A program made the translations under genes and the position numbers. From contig NZ_JAUG01000046.1 of the NCBI RefSeq assembly GCF_000708285.2, positions 1 to 36,188 on the forward strand: a stretch of 36,188 nt of DNA, written 5' to 3'. The DNA is from Pedobacter borealis DSM 19626. Its GTDB lineage: Bacteria > Bacteroidota > Bacteroidia > Sphingobacteriales > Sphingobacteriaceae. Below, piece by piece: positions 15,999 through 24,382 of this stretch (the first letter of the stretch is position 1; each line of letters starts with the position of its first letter). The notes beneath the pieces are model-generated. The model did no database searches, was not told the DNA's origin, and was given only the letters and a program-made list of their open reading frames with translations.

Positions 15999-16514
15999 TT
16001 AGTACCTAATACCCACTTTCTTGCAAATGAAGTGCAATAACCAGATCGGACCTATTAACAAGAACTTAACATCATCAAGGAATGATGGTTTTTTGCCCTC
16101 AATTTTATGCCCAATAAATTGACCAATCCAGGCGGCTACAAATATTGCTGCATAAATAGCATAGGCCGTTCCACTACCTAAGCCTACCGCCTGCTCAATT
16201 TTTACGATGATGTAACTCATTAAGCCCACCACCCAAATCATCAAAAAAAACAATACTGGCGAAAGTGTAAAGTAATAATACAAGCTAAAGGCCAATAGAA
16301 AAGACGCCCAGTTAAAGAAACCATTATAATTACCTAAAAAACCGATATGCGGAAAAGGGATCTGCCAGATCAACCCCAGTAAGCTGAATACAATTAACGG
16401 AACACAGATCCAGTGCACCAGCTTGTTGGTTGGATTTTGGTGACTTTCGGCATACTTATCAAAAAGCACATCTACTGGCCGCTTTGGTTCTATTGTTATG
16501 GTTTGCTTGCTCAT
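15999..16514 (-). CDS. Mpo1-like (DUF962) membrane protein
   Basis: A 171-residue integral membrane protein of the DUF962/YGL010w family. Yeast Mpo1 is an iron-dependent dioxygenase that shortens 2-hydroxy fatty acids by one carbon in sphingoid-base breakdown. The family's N-terminal HQNPTNKLVHWICVPL block (H25 and H34) and the later IGQFIGHKIEGKKPSFLDD block are intact, with about four hydrophobic segments between and after them. Sphingobacteriaceae make sphingolipids with 2-hydroxy acyl chains, so the role would fit, although bacterial members are little studied. It starts just after the terminator of the lipoprotein gene upstream. Confidence 0.82.
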   Translation of the reverse strand: MSKQTITIEPKRPVDVLFDKYAESHQNPTNKLVHWICVPLIVFSLLGLIWQIPFPHIGFLGNYNGFFNWASFLLAFSLYYYFTLSPVLFFLMIWVVGLMSYIIVKIEQAVGLGSGTAYAIYAAIFVAAWIGQFIGHKIEGKKPSFLDDVKFLLIGPIWLLHFICKKVGIRY

Positions 16515-16523
16515 TATGTAAAA

Positions 16524-16556
16524 ATAAAAAAAAGCGATGGAATATCCATCGCTTCA
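16524..16556 (-). terminator. Terminator of the CPTC lipoprotein gene (hairpin copy 1)
   Basis: AAGCGATGGA pairs with TCCATCGCTT and is followed on the minus strand by T8. The same hairpin occurs at 17288-17315. Confidence 0.85.
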
Positions 16557-16567
16557 TTTTCATTTAG

Positions 16568-16596
16568 ACCTTATAGGTTTTAAAAATCTATAAGGT
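16568..16596. repeat. Palindrome, ACCTTATAG type
   Basis: ACCTTATAGGTTTT pairs with the following AAAATCTATAAGGT over 13 bp. It resembles palindromes scattered between genes in this phylum. Confidence 0.6.
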
Positions 16597-16669
16597 TTGA
16601 ATACTTGAAATTTTTTCATCGCTTTTGAGGGAGCATTAACTAAAGATGGAAAATAATTTACTTCTGAAT

Positions 16670-17200
16670 TTATATCCCAGTTGGATCCAATGTAAAATAT
16701 TGTTTAATCCTAATGGTATCACTATAAGCTGATGGCGTTATCGAGCCAAGATATAACTGACCATCAAGCAACCATTTTGATACTCCAGAAGATGTTGAGG
16801 TCTTAATTCCTTTAAAGCTACCACCAACAATTTTTACTCCAATGGTATTACATGTCGGGCATGGGTTAGCAAATTTTACTTCGCCCGATAAAACTTGTTT
16901 GTTAGTTAAACTAAACTGTGTAACATTCATCGGTATCCGCATGTAAACATACTTGGCATAGTATCCATTACCTAATAAGGCACTATATTTAAAAACCTTG
17001 TAACTTCCTTTTTTAAGATTTAAAAAAAAGGGTTCGCCAAAATCTGCATCATCATGATATAAATAAGTACAATTGAAATCTTTCGGACAAGTAGTTAAAT
17101 TGTTAGTATCGATTTCAATTTTTTCATCATTACTATTTTTTTTACAACTAATGCTGAACATCACAATCATTAACAAAGAGAGATTTAGTATTTTTTTCAT
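16670..17200 (-). CDS. Lipoprotein with a CPTC motif
   Basis: A 176-residue lipoprotein: signal ending SISC (Cys19) followed by KKNSND. The mature part carries several cysteines (TCPKDFNC at about 38-45, PCPTCNT near 113-118) and looks beta-rich (FFLNLKKGSYKVFKYSAL). The CPTC pair could be a disulfide or metal site; the surrounding sequence does not resemble thioredoxin. I do not recognise the family. It lies between two copies of the same terminator hairpin, its own and that of rny, which suggests that this gene entered as a unit or that a hairpin was duplicated. Confidence 0.7.
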   Translation of the reverse strand: MKKILNLSLLMIVMFSISCKKNSNDEKIEIDTNNLTTCPKDFNCTYLYHDDADFGEPFFLNLKKGSYKVFKYSALLGNGYYAKYVYMRIPMNVTQFSLTNKQVLSGEVKFANPCPTCNTIGVKIVGGSFKGIKTSTSSGVSKWLLDGQLYLGSITPSAYSDTIRIKQYFTLDPTGI

Positions 17201-17287
17201 ATTGATGTTTTTCTCTTAAACGCACCCTTTTAATCAAACGCTACATACCAAAACAAACAATACAGCTTGATGAAAAAATTAGTCAAT

Positions 17288-17315
17288 AAAAAAGCGATGG
17301 AATATCCATCGCTTT
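17288..17315 (-). terminator. Terminator after rny (hairpin copy 2)
   Basis: The same AAGCGATGGA/TCCATCGCTT stem as at 16524-16556, followed by T6 on the minus strand. A REP-like element lies between it and the rny stop. Confidence 0.82.
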
Positions 17316-17329
17316 ATATTTTGTTTGGC

Positions 17330-17395
17330 CGTCATGCTGAATTTATTTCAGTATCTTTTCTATTACTAAGATCCTGAAACAAGTTCAGGATGACG
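17330..17395. repeat. REP-like palindrome pair, copy A
   Basis: CGTCATGCTGAATTTATTTC and its second unit CCTGAAACAAGTTCAGG are each palindromic, and the outer ends CGTCAT/ATGACG are inverted. Copies at 19187 and 36080 share this plan. Confidence 0.85.
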
Positions 17396-17402
17396 ATTTA
17401 GT

Positions 17403-18974
17403 CTATTTCGCAAATGCTACAGAGCGGGTTTCTCTAATTACGGTAACCTTAATCTGTCCAGGGTAAGTCATTTCGGTCTGAATACGTGTCGAAATATCAG
17501 CAGCTAAAAGTTCTGCCTGTGCATCGGTAATGCGTTCACTTTCTACAATCACACGCAATTCTCTACCTGCCTGAATTGCAAACGTTTTTTCTACACCCGG
17601 GTAAGATAAAGCCAATTCTTCTAAATCTTTAAGGCGTTTAATATAACTTTCTACCACCTCACGACGTGCGCCTGGGCGTGCGCCAGAAATAGCATCACAA
17701 GCCTGCACAATTGGAGAGATCATCGAAGTCATCTCAATTTCATCGTGGTGGGCACCAATAGCATTACAAATTTCAGGATGCTCTTTATATTTTTCGGCCA
17801 ATTGCATACCTAAAATTGCGTGTGGCAATTCAGGGTTATCATCAGGCACTTTACCTATATCGTGTAATAAACCTGCACGTTTAGCCATTTTAGCATTTAA
17901 GCCCAATTCGGCAGCCATGGTTGCACAGAAATTAGCTACCTCACGAGAGTGATGTAACAAGTTTTGTCCGTAAGATGAACGGTAACGCATACGGCCAACC
18001 ATACGAATTAACTCAGGATGTAAACCATGAATACCTAAATCGATTACTGTACGCTCACCAATCTCTACAATTTCATCTTCGATCTGTTTTTTGGTTTTCG
18101 CTACAATTTCCTCGATACGAGCCGGGTGGATACGACCATCTGTTACCAAACGGTGTAAAGCCAAACGGGCAATTTCTCTTCTTACCGGATCGAAACCTGA
18201 TAAAATAATTGCTTCTGGTGTATCATCAACAATAATCTCAATACCGGTAGCAGCTTCTAAAGCACGGATGTTTCTACCCTCTCTACCAATAACACGACCT
18301 TTAATCTCATCGCTTTCGATATGAAAAATAGAAACCGAATTTTCAATTGCAGCTTCGGTAGCAGTACGCTGAATAGTTTGTATGACTACTTTTTTAGCTT
18401 CTTTGCTCGCCGTTAACTTTGCCTCATCAACAATATCCTTCACCTGCATCATTGCCTGTGTACGGGCTTCTTGTTTCAGATTTTCTACCAATTGCTCTTT
18501 AGCTTCTTCGGCAGACAGGCCAGCAATGGTTTCTAATTGTTTTAGGTGTTGGTTTTTAAGCACTTCAACTTCTTCTTGCTTTTTAATCGCAATTTCGGTT
18601 TGCTTTTCTAAAACACTTTTTTGCTTATCGAGTTCTTGTTCTTTTTTATTAAAATTTTCCATGCGCTGGTTTACCGATTGCTCTTTCTGCTTCATGGTAT
18701 TTTCGCGTTGGTTAATGTTATTGTTTTTGGCATTCACTTCCTGCTCATGCTCCGCTTTCATTTGCAAAAACTTTTCTTTTGCTTCTAAAAGTTTATTCTT
18801 TTTTAAGATCTCTGCATTGTTTTCTGCATCTTTTAAAATCTTTTTCACTTTGTTCTGTGCGGCAACTTCCTGCTGTTTAAGCAAGTTACGCAGTAGGAAT
18901 CTTCCTACCACCACTCCGATAGCTATACCCGCTATTACGGCAAATACGTATCCTAATATTTCAACTATTTCCAT
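17403..18974 (-). CDS. rny: Ribonuclease Y
   Basis: A 523-residue membrane-anchored endoribonuclease that starts mRNA decay. Residues 3-26 are a membrane anchor, residues 35-200 a long Lys/Glu/Gln-rich coiled coil, followed by a KH RNA-binding domain (GREGRNIR at 230-237) and an HD domain with the metal-binding H371-D372 in [11 protein letters not shown]. Length and order are standard. It is preceded by a 6S RNA gene whose own closing helix and T run separate it from zapA. A terminator with a REP-like element before it follows. Confidence 0.96.
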   Translation of the reverse strand: MEIVEILGYVFAVIAGIAIGVVVGRFLLRNLLKQQEVAAQNKVKKILKDAENNAEILKKNKLLEAKEKFLQMKAEHEQEVNAKNNNINQRENTMKQKEQSVNQRMENFNKKEQELDKQKSVLEKQTEIAIKKQEEVEVLKNQHLKQLETIAGLSAEEAKEQLVENLKQEARTQAMMQVKDIVDEAKLTASKEAKKVVIQTIQRTATEAAIENSVSIFHIESDEIKGRVIGREGRNIRALEAATGIEIIVDDTPEAIILSGFDPVRREIARLALHRLVTDGRIHPARIEEIVAKTKKQIEDEIVEIGERTVIDLGIHGLHPELIRMVGRMRYRSSYGQNLLHHSREVANFCATMAAELGLNAKMAKRAGLLHDIGKVPDDNPELPHAILGMQLAEKYKEHPEICNAIGAHHDEIEMTSMISPIVQACDAISGARPGARREVVESYIKRLKDLEELALSYPGVEKTFAIQAGRELRVIVESERITDAQAELLAADISTRIQTEMTYPGQIKVTVIRETRSVAFAK

Positions 18975-18988
18975 TTTGTTTTTTAAGT

Positions 18989-19166
18989 AAAAAAAAACCG
19001 CAACTAATTTTTAAAGTCTCATACATTTTAAACCTCAACTAAGCATAATTAGGGTTTAAGCCATTTTCAGGTGCCATAGCAGATGAAATACGCCCTCTTA
19101 ACCCTATAGATATTGAAGTGTTAAGTTTTATAAAATTTGAAACTCAAAAACTAGCCGCGGCTATGT
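18989..19166 (-). ncRNA. ssrS: 6S RNA
   Basis: Found from the fold. On the minus strand CCGCGGCTAGTTTTTGAG pairs with the later CTTTAAAAATTAGTTGCGG, continuing as AGTTTC/GAGACT, then ATTTTA/TAAAAT and AAACTTAAC/GTTGAGGTTT. A central bubble of about 14 and 11 nt is flanked by AGGGTTAAG/CTTAAACCCT and a terminal hairpin. A long duplex with an open central bubble is the 6S plan that mimics an open promoter and binds RNA polymerase. A nine-T run follows the closing helix, so the helix also acts as terminator. Placement between zapA and rny agrees with the 6S-zapA neighbourhood known from other bacteria. The 5' end is approximate. Confidence 0.82.
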
Positions 19167-19186
19167 TTTTATGCTAATATTAGCGT

Positions 19187-19248
19187 CGTCATCCTAAATT
19201 TATTTCAGGATCTTATTAAACAGGCTCTGAAACAAGTTCAGAGTGACG
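19187..19248. repeat. REP-like palindrome pair, copy B
   Basis: CGTCATCCTAAATTTATTTC and CTCTGAAACAAGTTCAGAG between CGTCAT and GTGACG ends, the same design as at 17330 and 36080, here between zapA and the 6S gene. Confidence 0.82.
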
Positions 19249-19269
19249 TATACTTTGAAAGAACGAACC

Positions 19270-19560
19270 TTATTTTGAAAAGAAATTACTGAGTAAAACA
19301 TCCAATTCTTCAACTTTATCGGCAACAGCAGTATCCTGATTTTGTACTTTATTTTCTGTTCTCAATACGGCTGTTGCATAGTGTAACACTGCCATAGAAA
19401 GAAGATCCTGCTTATCTCTAACCGCATAATTATCCTGATAATCTTTTATGCGCTCATTGATCATTTTTGCTGCCCGTCTCACAATTTCTTCCTCTTCCAT
19501 ATTCACCTTTAGTGGATAAATACGGTCGGAAATGGTTATTTTAATCGAGATTTCTCCCAT
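19270..19560 (-). CDS. zapA: Cell division protein ZapA
   Basis: A 96-residue ZapA: an N-terminal beta-rich part (ISIKITISDRIYPLKVNMEEE) leading into a coiled coil (EIVRRAAKMINERIKDYQD, with the later LSMAVLHYATAVLRTEN helix). ZapA crosslinks FtsZ protofilaments at the Z-ring. The size and the SDRIYPL block are standard for the family. It sits in a minus-strand run with pheT and a coiled-coil protein, 33 nt after the latter. Confidence 0.92.
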   Translation of the reverse strand: MGEISIKITISDRIYPLKVNMEEEEIVRRAAKMINERIKDYQDNYAVRDKQDLLSMAVLHYATAVLRTENKVQNQDTAVADKVEELDVLLSNFFSK

Positions 19561-19593
19561 TTGTTTAGCTTAGTTTCTGATTTCTCTGCATCA

Positions 19594-19884
19594 TTATTTT
19601 TTTAATAATGCAATACTTTTATCAATCTCCCGCACAAAATCGTTAATTTTTTGTTTAATGTCAAGCGATTTTTCGCTTGTCCCCTCTATACTTTTAGCCA
19701 ATTTTGTAACCCTTAATTTTTCATCAAGTTCTACATTTTTGCCTTTCGCTGTATCGAGTGCAACTTTTAACGATTGATTTTCAAGCTTTAATAAATCATT
19801 TTCTTCCTGTAGCGCATTACATAGCTCTAATACCTGAGCCGTTTTTTGTAATACCTTATCTAATTGATCTGCAACAGAAGTCAT
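19594..19884 (-). CDS. Small coiled-coil protein upstream of zapA
   Basis: A 96-residue protein that is almost entirely coiled coil (LEENDLLKLENQSLKVAL type heptads over residues 8-95) and has no signal or membrane segment. Its size and place directly before zapA invite comparison with ZapB, but I see no family-specific motif, so I leave the function open. It follows pheT by 31 nt and precedes zapA by 33 nt, consistent with one transcript. Confidence 0.7.
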   Translation of the reverse strand: MTSVADQLDKVLQKTAQVLELCNALQEENDLLKLENQSLKVALDTAKGKNVELDEKLRVTKLAKSIEGTSEKSLDIKQKINDFVREIDKSIALLKK

Positions 19885-19915
19885 GAATTTATTTCTAAAA
19901 ATACGAATTTATATT

Positions 19916-22315
19916 TTATTTCCTAATTTCTGCCCCAGCTTGTGCTGTTAAATTCGCGATTAATTTCTGCATCGTGTTTTCAATCTGCTTATCGGTTAAG
20001 GTTTGTTCCTCATCCTGCAAAATGAAGTTCAAGGCATACGATTTTTTGCCTTCAGGTAATTTATCACCTACATACACATCGAACACACCAACCTCTTTGA
20101 TCAGCTTTTTATCAGTTTTGAAAGCAATGCCTTTTAAAGTATCGAAAGTTACCGCCTGATCGATCAATAAAGACAAATCTCTACGCACTTGCGGGTACTT
20201 AGAAACCTCTTTGTTAACGATTTTATTTTTCCTTACAATATCCAACAAGGCAGCCCAATCAAAATCGGCATAAAAAACCTCCGCACTTACATCGGCTACT
20301 TTACGGTCGGCTTTTGAAACGGCGCCAAAACTTACCAGGGTTTTATCCCCACGGAAATATTTAATCCCGTAAGCAAAGTTTTCATCATTTAAGGTATCGG
20401 TTTGATAGCTTACAATACCCAAACGGTTTATAATGGCATCAACTGCTGATTTTAAGTTATAAAAGGTAGCCGATTTAGCATTGTGGTTCCATTGCTCGTT
20501 CTGTTTAGCACCCGAGATCAACAATAATAACCTTGAGCGCTCTACATACTGCTCATTAATTAAATGATAGGTTTTACCAAATTCATAAAACTTAACATCA
20601 GCATTTTTACGGTTCTGGTTGTAAGCCACACTTTCTAATGCAGGCATCAATAAATGCTGGCGCATTACATTTAAATCGCTGCTTAATGGATTTAAAATAA
20701 ATACAGCTTCGTCTAAATTTTTCGAATAGGCTGATTTAGTTAACGAGTTGCACATAATTTCTGCATAACCGTTTGAGGTAAGCATATCTGCAATTACGTT
20801 GTGCGTATTTTCTTTTTCAGGTTTGATGCTGTAAGAAAGCGATGCATTTATCTTTGAAGGGATTTCGATATTGTTATAACCGTAAATACGCAATACTTCT
20901 TCTGTAATATCACATTCGCGGGTTACATCAACTTTAAACGATGGTACTCTTAAAGCCAAAGTATCTTCAGAGGTATTGGTTGCCGCAATACCCAAAGCGG
21001 TAATAATGTGTTTAATTTCGGCTGATGGAATGTTTGCACCAATTAATTTATTGATATTGGTATAACTTACTTCAAACTCGAACGGCTTGATATGACTTGG
21101 ATAAATATCAGAAACTGATGAAGAAATTTCCCCGCCAGCAAGTTCTTTAATTAATAATGCTGCATATTTTAAAGCCGTAACCGTAATCTCCGGATCGGTA
21201 CCACGCTCGTAACGGAAAGAGGCATCGGTTTTTAAGCCATGTCTTTTTGAAGTTTTACGTACAGAAACCGAATTAAAATAAGCACTTTCCAAGAAAATAT
21301 TTTTGGTGTTGGCATCAACTCCTGAAGATTTCCCACCGAAAACACCTGCAATACACATTGGTGCATGGGTATTGCAGATCATTAAATCATCTGCGCTGAG
21401 TTTACGCTCAACATCATCAAGGGTTACAAAAGGTGTTCCTTCAGCTACTTTTTTCACGATTACTTTTCCGCCGGTAATTTTGTCGGCATCGAAAGCATGT
21501 AGAGGCTGTCCTAAACCATGAAGCACATAATTGGTAATATCAACCACATTATTGATAGGACGTAAACCAATTACCTTTAATTTATCTTTTAACCACTCTG
21601 GCGATTCTTTTACGGTAACACCAGAAAGTGTTAGGCTGCTATAACGCGGACAAGCGGCTAAATCTTCTACTTCTACCGGAATTACCAGATTTTCGTTATC
21701 TGTTTTAAAAACTGAAAGATCAGGCATTTCATATTCACTTCTGAAATAAGCGGCCAAATCTCTCGCCACACCTAAATGAGAAGCCGCATCAGCACGGTTT
21801 GGTGTTAATCCGATTTCGAAAACAAAATCATCATCCATTTTGAAATGGTCTTTTGCACGGATTCCAATTTCGGTGTCCTTGGCAAGGATCATAATCCCAT
21901 CATGCGATTTACCTAAACCGATTTCATCTTCGGCACAGATCATTCCCTGAGAAAGTTCTCCCCTGATTTTTGATTCTTTGATTTTAAATGGCTCGCCCTC
22001 TAAAGGATATACGGTTGTACCCACTGTAGCTACTACTACTTTTTGGCCAGCACCTACATTTGGGGCACCGCAAACAATCTGAAGGTTTTCTTTACCCCCA
22101 ACGTTTACCGTAGTAATGCGTAAACGATCGGCATTCGGATGCTGAACACAGGTTAATACTTCGCCGATAACCAAGCCCTCTAAACCGCCCACAACAGGCT
22201 GCACTTTTTCTACACTTTCTACTTCTAAACCAACATTGGTAAGAATTAACGAAAGTTCTTGAGGTGTTTTATCGATCTGTACGAATTGTTTTAACCAGTT
22301 ATATGATATTTTCAT
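19916..22315 (-). CDS. pheT: Phenylalanyl-tRNA synthetase beta subunit
   Basis: A 799-residue PheT, the normal length. It opens MKISYNWLKQFV, has the tRNA-binding OB-fold (about 40-150, GLVIGEVLTCVQHPNADRLR), the B3/B4 editing part (RPINNVVDITNYVLHGLGQ), the B5 domain (about 400-470), the catalytic-like core (NPLSSDLNVMRQHLLMPAL) and the C-terminal FDX-ACB anticodon-binding domain (YPQVRRDLSLLID). With PheS it charges tRNA-Phe; pheS is not in this window. The upstream promoter has TATCTTTG at 22386-22393. Confidence 0.97.
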   Translation of the reverse strand: MKISYNWLKQFVQIDKTPQELSLILTNVGLEVESVEKVQPVVGGLEGLVIGEVLTCVQHPNADRLRITTVNVGGKENLQIVCGAPNVGAGQKVVVATVGTTVYPLEGEPFKIKESKIRGELSQGMICAEDEIGLGKSHDGIMILAKDTEIGIRAKDHFKMDDDFVFEIGLTPNRADAASHLGVARDLAAYFRSEYEMPDLSVFKTDNENLVIPVEVEDLAACPRYSSLTLSGVTVKESPEWLKDKLKVIGLRPINNVVDITNYVLHGLGQPLHAFDADKITGGKVIVKKVAEGTPFVTLDDVERKLSADDLMICNTHAPMCIAGVFGGKSSGVDANTKNIFLESAYFNSVSVRKTSKRHGLKTDASFRYERGTDPEITVTALKYAALLIKELAGGEISSSVSDIYPSHIKPFEFEVSYTNINKLIGANIPSAEIKHIITALGIAATNTSEDTLALRVPSFKVDVTRECDITEEVLRIYGYNNIEIPSKINASLSYSIKPEKENTHNVIADMLTSNGYAEIMCNSLTKSAYSKNLDEAVFILNPLSSDLNVMRQHLLMPALESVAYNQNRKNADVKFYEFGKTYHLINEQYVERSRLLLLISGAKQNEQWNHNAKSATFYNLKSAVDAIINRLGIVSYQTDTLNDENFAYGIKYFRGDKTLVSFGAVSKADRKVADVSAEVFYADFDWAALLDIVRKNKIVNKEVSKYPQVRRDLSLLIDQAVTFDTLKGIAFKTDKKLIKEVGVFDVYVGDKLPEGKKSYALNFILQDEEQTLTDKQIENTMQKLIANLTAQAGAEIRK

Positions 22316-22385
22316 TTTGGAGTATCAAGTAGCGAGTGTCCAGTATCAAGACAAATCTCGAAGGACACTCTAATTTCATAAAACG

Positions 22386-22393
22386 CAAAGATA
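22386..22393 (-). promoter_or_regulatory. Probable -7 box of the pheT promoter
   Basis: TATCTTTG on the minus strand is a full match to TAnnTTTG, about 70 bases before the pheT ATG. No good -33 box is visible. Confidence 0.4.
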
Positions 22394-22448
22394 TTATTTA
22401 AAGGTCAAAGGAGAAAGTTAAACCCGCAATCTTGACACAATAAAATGA

Positions 22449-22643
22449 CTAATGGCCAATATTTAAATTAGATAGAATTACTGCACATGCTCCTGCTCCT
22501 ATTACCAACATGATAACAGATGCAATAACCAATTTAAGGCCGGGTTTAACGGGTTGATTTTTCGCAGCTTTTACGATGATCTGAATGATGCCAATTACAA
22601 ACAACAACACGACAATTACCCAATATACTATAAAAATTTCCAT
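22449..22643 (-). CDS. Two-helix small membrane protein (second copy)
   Basis: A 64-residue protein with membrane helices at about residues 3-24 and 38-57, joined by KAAKNQPVKPGLKL. It is a clear paralogue of the protein at 22787-22981: GIIQII, the NQPVKPGLKL loop and GACAV are shared. The positive loop predicts both ends outside. It lies 143 nt beyond the first copy and before pheT, so it may be co-transcribed with the operon above. Function is unknown; it is a tandem duplicate. Confidence 0.78.
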   Translation of the reverse strand: MEIFIVYWVIVVLLFVIGIIQIIVKAAKNQPVKPGLKLVIASVIMLVIGAGACAVILSNLNIGH

Positions 22644-22786
22644 AAATTTTAAGTTAGTGCTAAGTTAAGTATGAATTGTCATTTTATACCCCCGCGGAAT
22701 ACGCTGATTTATATGTTTCAGCGATTATTACCGAAATCAGCGGAAAAAATAGAACCGCCATTTTAATATTAACAAAATACTAGGTA

Positions 22787-22981
22787 TTAACTATTGGCCA
22801 GCAATACTGCACAAGCACCAAAACCGATTACCACCATAATTACCGAAATGATAAGCAGTTTTAATCCAGGTTTTACAGGTTCGTTCCTTGACGATTTAAT
22901 AATAATCTGAATAATCCCCACGACAAAGAGTACAACTGCAGTAAGACAATAAACAATTAACAATACGAATAAGCCTTCCAT
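22787..22981 (-). CDS. Two-helix small membrane protein (first copy)
   Basis: A 64-residue protein with two membrane helices (about residues 4-27 and 41-60) and a basic connecting loop, SSRNEPVKPGLKL. Its ATG is 1 nt after the stop of the radical SAM gene, so translational coupling is likely and it belongs to that operon. The conserved PVKPGLKL loop with Lys/Arg and the repeated GIIQI motif make it part of a family with its neighbour. I do not recognise the family; a scaffold or partner for the membrane enzymes upstream is a reasonable guess. Confidence 0.75.
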   Translation of the reverse strand: MEGLFVLLIVYCLTAVVLFVVGIIQIIIKSSRNEPVKPGLKLLIISVIMVVIGFGACAVLLANS

Positions 22982-22982
22982 G

Positions 22983-24377
22983 TTAGTTCATATTTAATTT
23001 TTCTCTGATCAGATCTATTTTGTTGTCGCGGTAAAAAATATTCATGGTTTCGAAGGGTACCATTTTGTATTTATCGCTCACAATGTGCACACAGGATTTT
23101 TTAACAGCACGTACATCAAAATCCAGCGGGTCCATAAAATTCATGATGATAATCCGAAATAAATTATCGTAACTTAAACTATCTGATTTTACCCTTGGCA
23201 GGCAACACATCAATTCGCCAAAGGTATCTTCGGCACAATCTACAGAAACACCTGTACTAAACAAATTCAGCATGTGCTCTTTCAATTTTTCATCGTGTTC
23301 GAAAACGATGGTATTTTTTGAATTGTTGAGTAAATCTTCCGGATTGATCAAATGCGTCATCGGGATCACCTCAACGCCGATTTTTAACGCATAGGCCATA
23401 CACAGTGCATCGGGGTTGCATGGCACAGGGATTAAATCTTGTGGGGTAAAAACAGGGTATTGCTCATAAATTTTTCTGCGCACCTCAGTTAGGGTGATTC
23501 TTCCCTGTTGATCGTTATAACCATCATTTCTTCCGGCAACCTGGGTAGGCTGGAAAGTAACGCCGCGAACACATTTCTGTTTAAGCGCATAATCTAAAAT
23601 ATCGCCAATTTCATGATCGTTAAGGCCATTTTGCAAAGTAACCACCAAAGTAGTAGATACATTAAACTGGTTGAGGTGATCGATGGCTTTTCTTCTTACT
23701 TCGGTAAGGTCTTCTCCCCTTAGCTTGGTTAGTACTTCGGCGCTGAAACTATCAAACTGCAGGTAAATTTCGAAATCGGGCATATAGCTTGCTAATTTTT
23801 CTACAAAGCCAATATCTTTTGCAATCCTGATACCATTCGTATTCACCATTAAATGTTTAATGGGTTTTGTTTTGGCAAGGTCTAAAATCTTAAAAAAATC
23901 GGGATGTACGGTTGGTTCTCCACCCGAAAGTTGAACCACATCGGGTTCACCTTCGTTTGCCACAACAACATCCATCATACGTTCTATTTCTTCCAGCGTA
24001 CGGTGCCTGCCATAACTTGGCGATGACATGGCATAACATGTTGGACAGGCCAGGTTGCAACGATCAGTAACCTCTATTACGGTTAAACACGAATGCTGTT
24101 CATGATCGGTACATAAGCCACAATCATAAGGGCAACCGTAATGCACATTCGTATTAAACTTAAGTGGCATTTCCGATTGTTTATTGTAATTCCTGATCTG
24201 TTTGTAATATTCTACATCATCAGCAATCATTACTTTGCTATCGCCATGCGTTCTGCAATTCTTCAGCATAAATACCTTAGCATCCTGAAAAACAATTTTC
24301 GCATCGCAAAGCTGTAAACATTCGGGGCAAAGACTTTTGGTATAATCGTAGTATATATAATCCCTGGTATTGGCCAT
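22983..24377 (-). CDS. Radical SAM enzyme of the Tes/MJ0619-like group
   Basis: A 464-residue radical SAM protein. The canonical CNLACPTC (C107, C111, C114) binds the SAM-cleaving [4Fe-4S] cluster; SGGEPTVHPDF is the GGE motif. The N-terminus has a rubredoxin-like CPEC (C17, C20) with NCRTHG (C41), and a second cysteine set GCPYDCGLC with HSCL (C82, C86, C89, C97). This N-terminal layout is that of the Tes/MJ0619 family, which includes the archaeal tetraether lipid synthase that joins two lipid chains through C-C bonds. A methyltransferase-like MJ0619 role is the alternative. The gene is 5 nt after the Lgt-like gene. Substrate is unproven; the family link is by motif and order only. Confidence 0.82.
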   Translation of the reverse strand: MANTRDYIYYDYTKSLCPECLQLCDAKIVFQDAKVFMLKNCRTHGDSKVMIADDVEYYKQIRNYNKQSEMPLKFNTNVHYGCPYDCGLCTDHEQHSCLTVIEVTDRCNLACPTCYAMSSPSYGRHRTLEEIERMMDVVVANEGEPDVVQLSGGEPTVHPDFFKILDLAKTKPIKHLMVNTNGIRIAKDIGFVEKLASYMPDFEIYLQFDSFSAEVLTKLRGEDLTEVRRKAIDHLNQFNVSTTLVVTLQNGLNDHEIGDILDYALKQKCVRGVTFQPTQVAGRNDGYNDQQGRITLTEVRRKIYEQYPVFTPQDLIPVPCNPDALCMAYALKIGVEVIPMTHLINPEDLLNNSKNTIVFEHDEKLKEHMLNLFSTGVSVDCAEDTFGELMCCLPRVKSDSLSYDNLFRIIIMNFMDPLDFDVRAVKKSCVHIVSDKYKMVPFETMNIFYRDNKIDLIREKLNMN

Positions 24378-24382
24378 AATGT

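Noticed and set aside
18382..18990. A 202-residue open frame opposite rny.
   Set aside because: Its Ser/Phe/Cys-rich composition is what the complement of a Lys/Glu-rich coiled coil gives; rny is certain.
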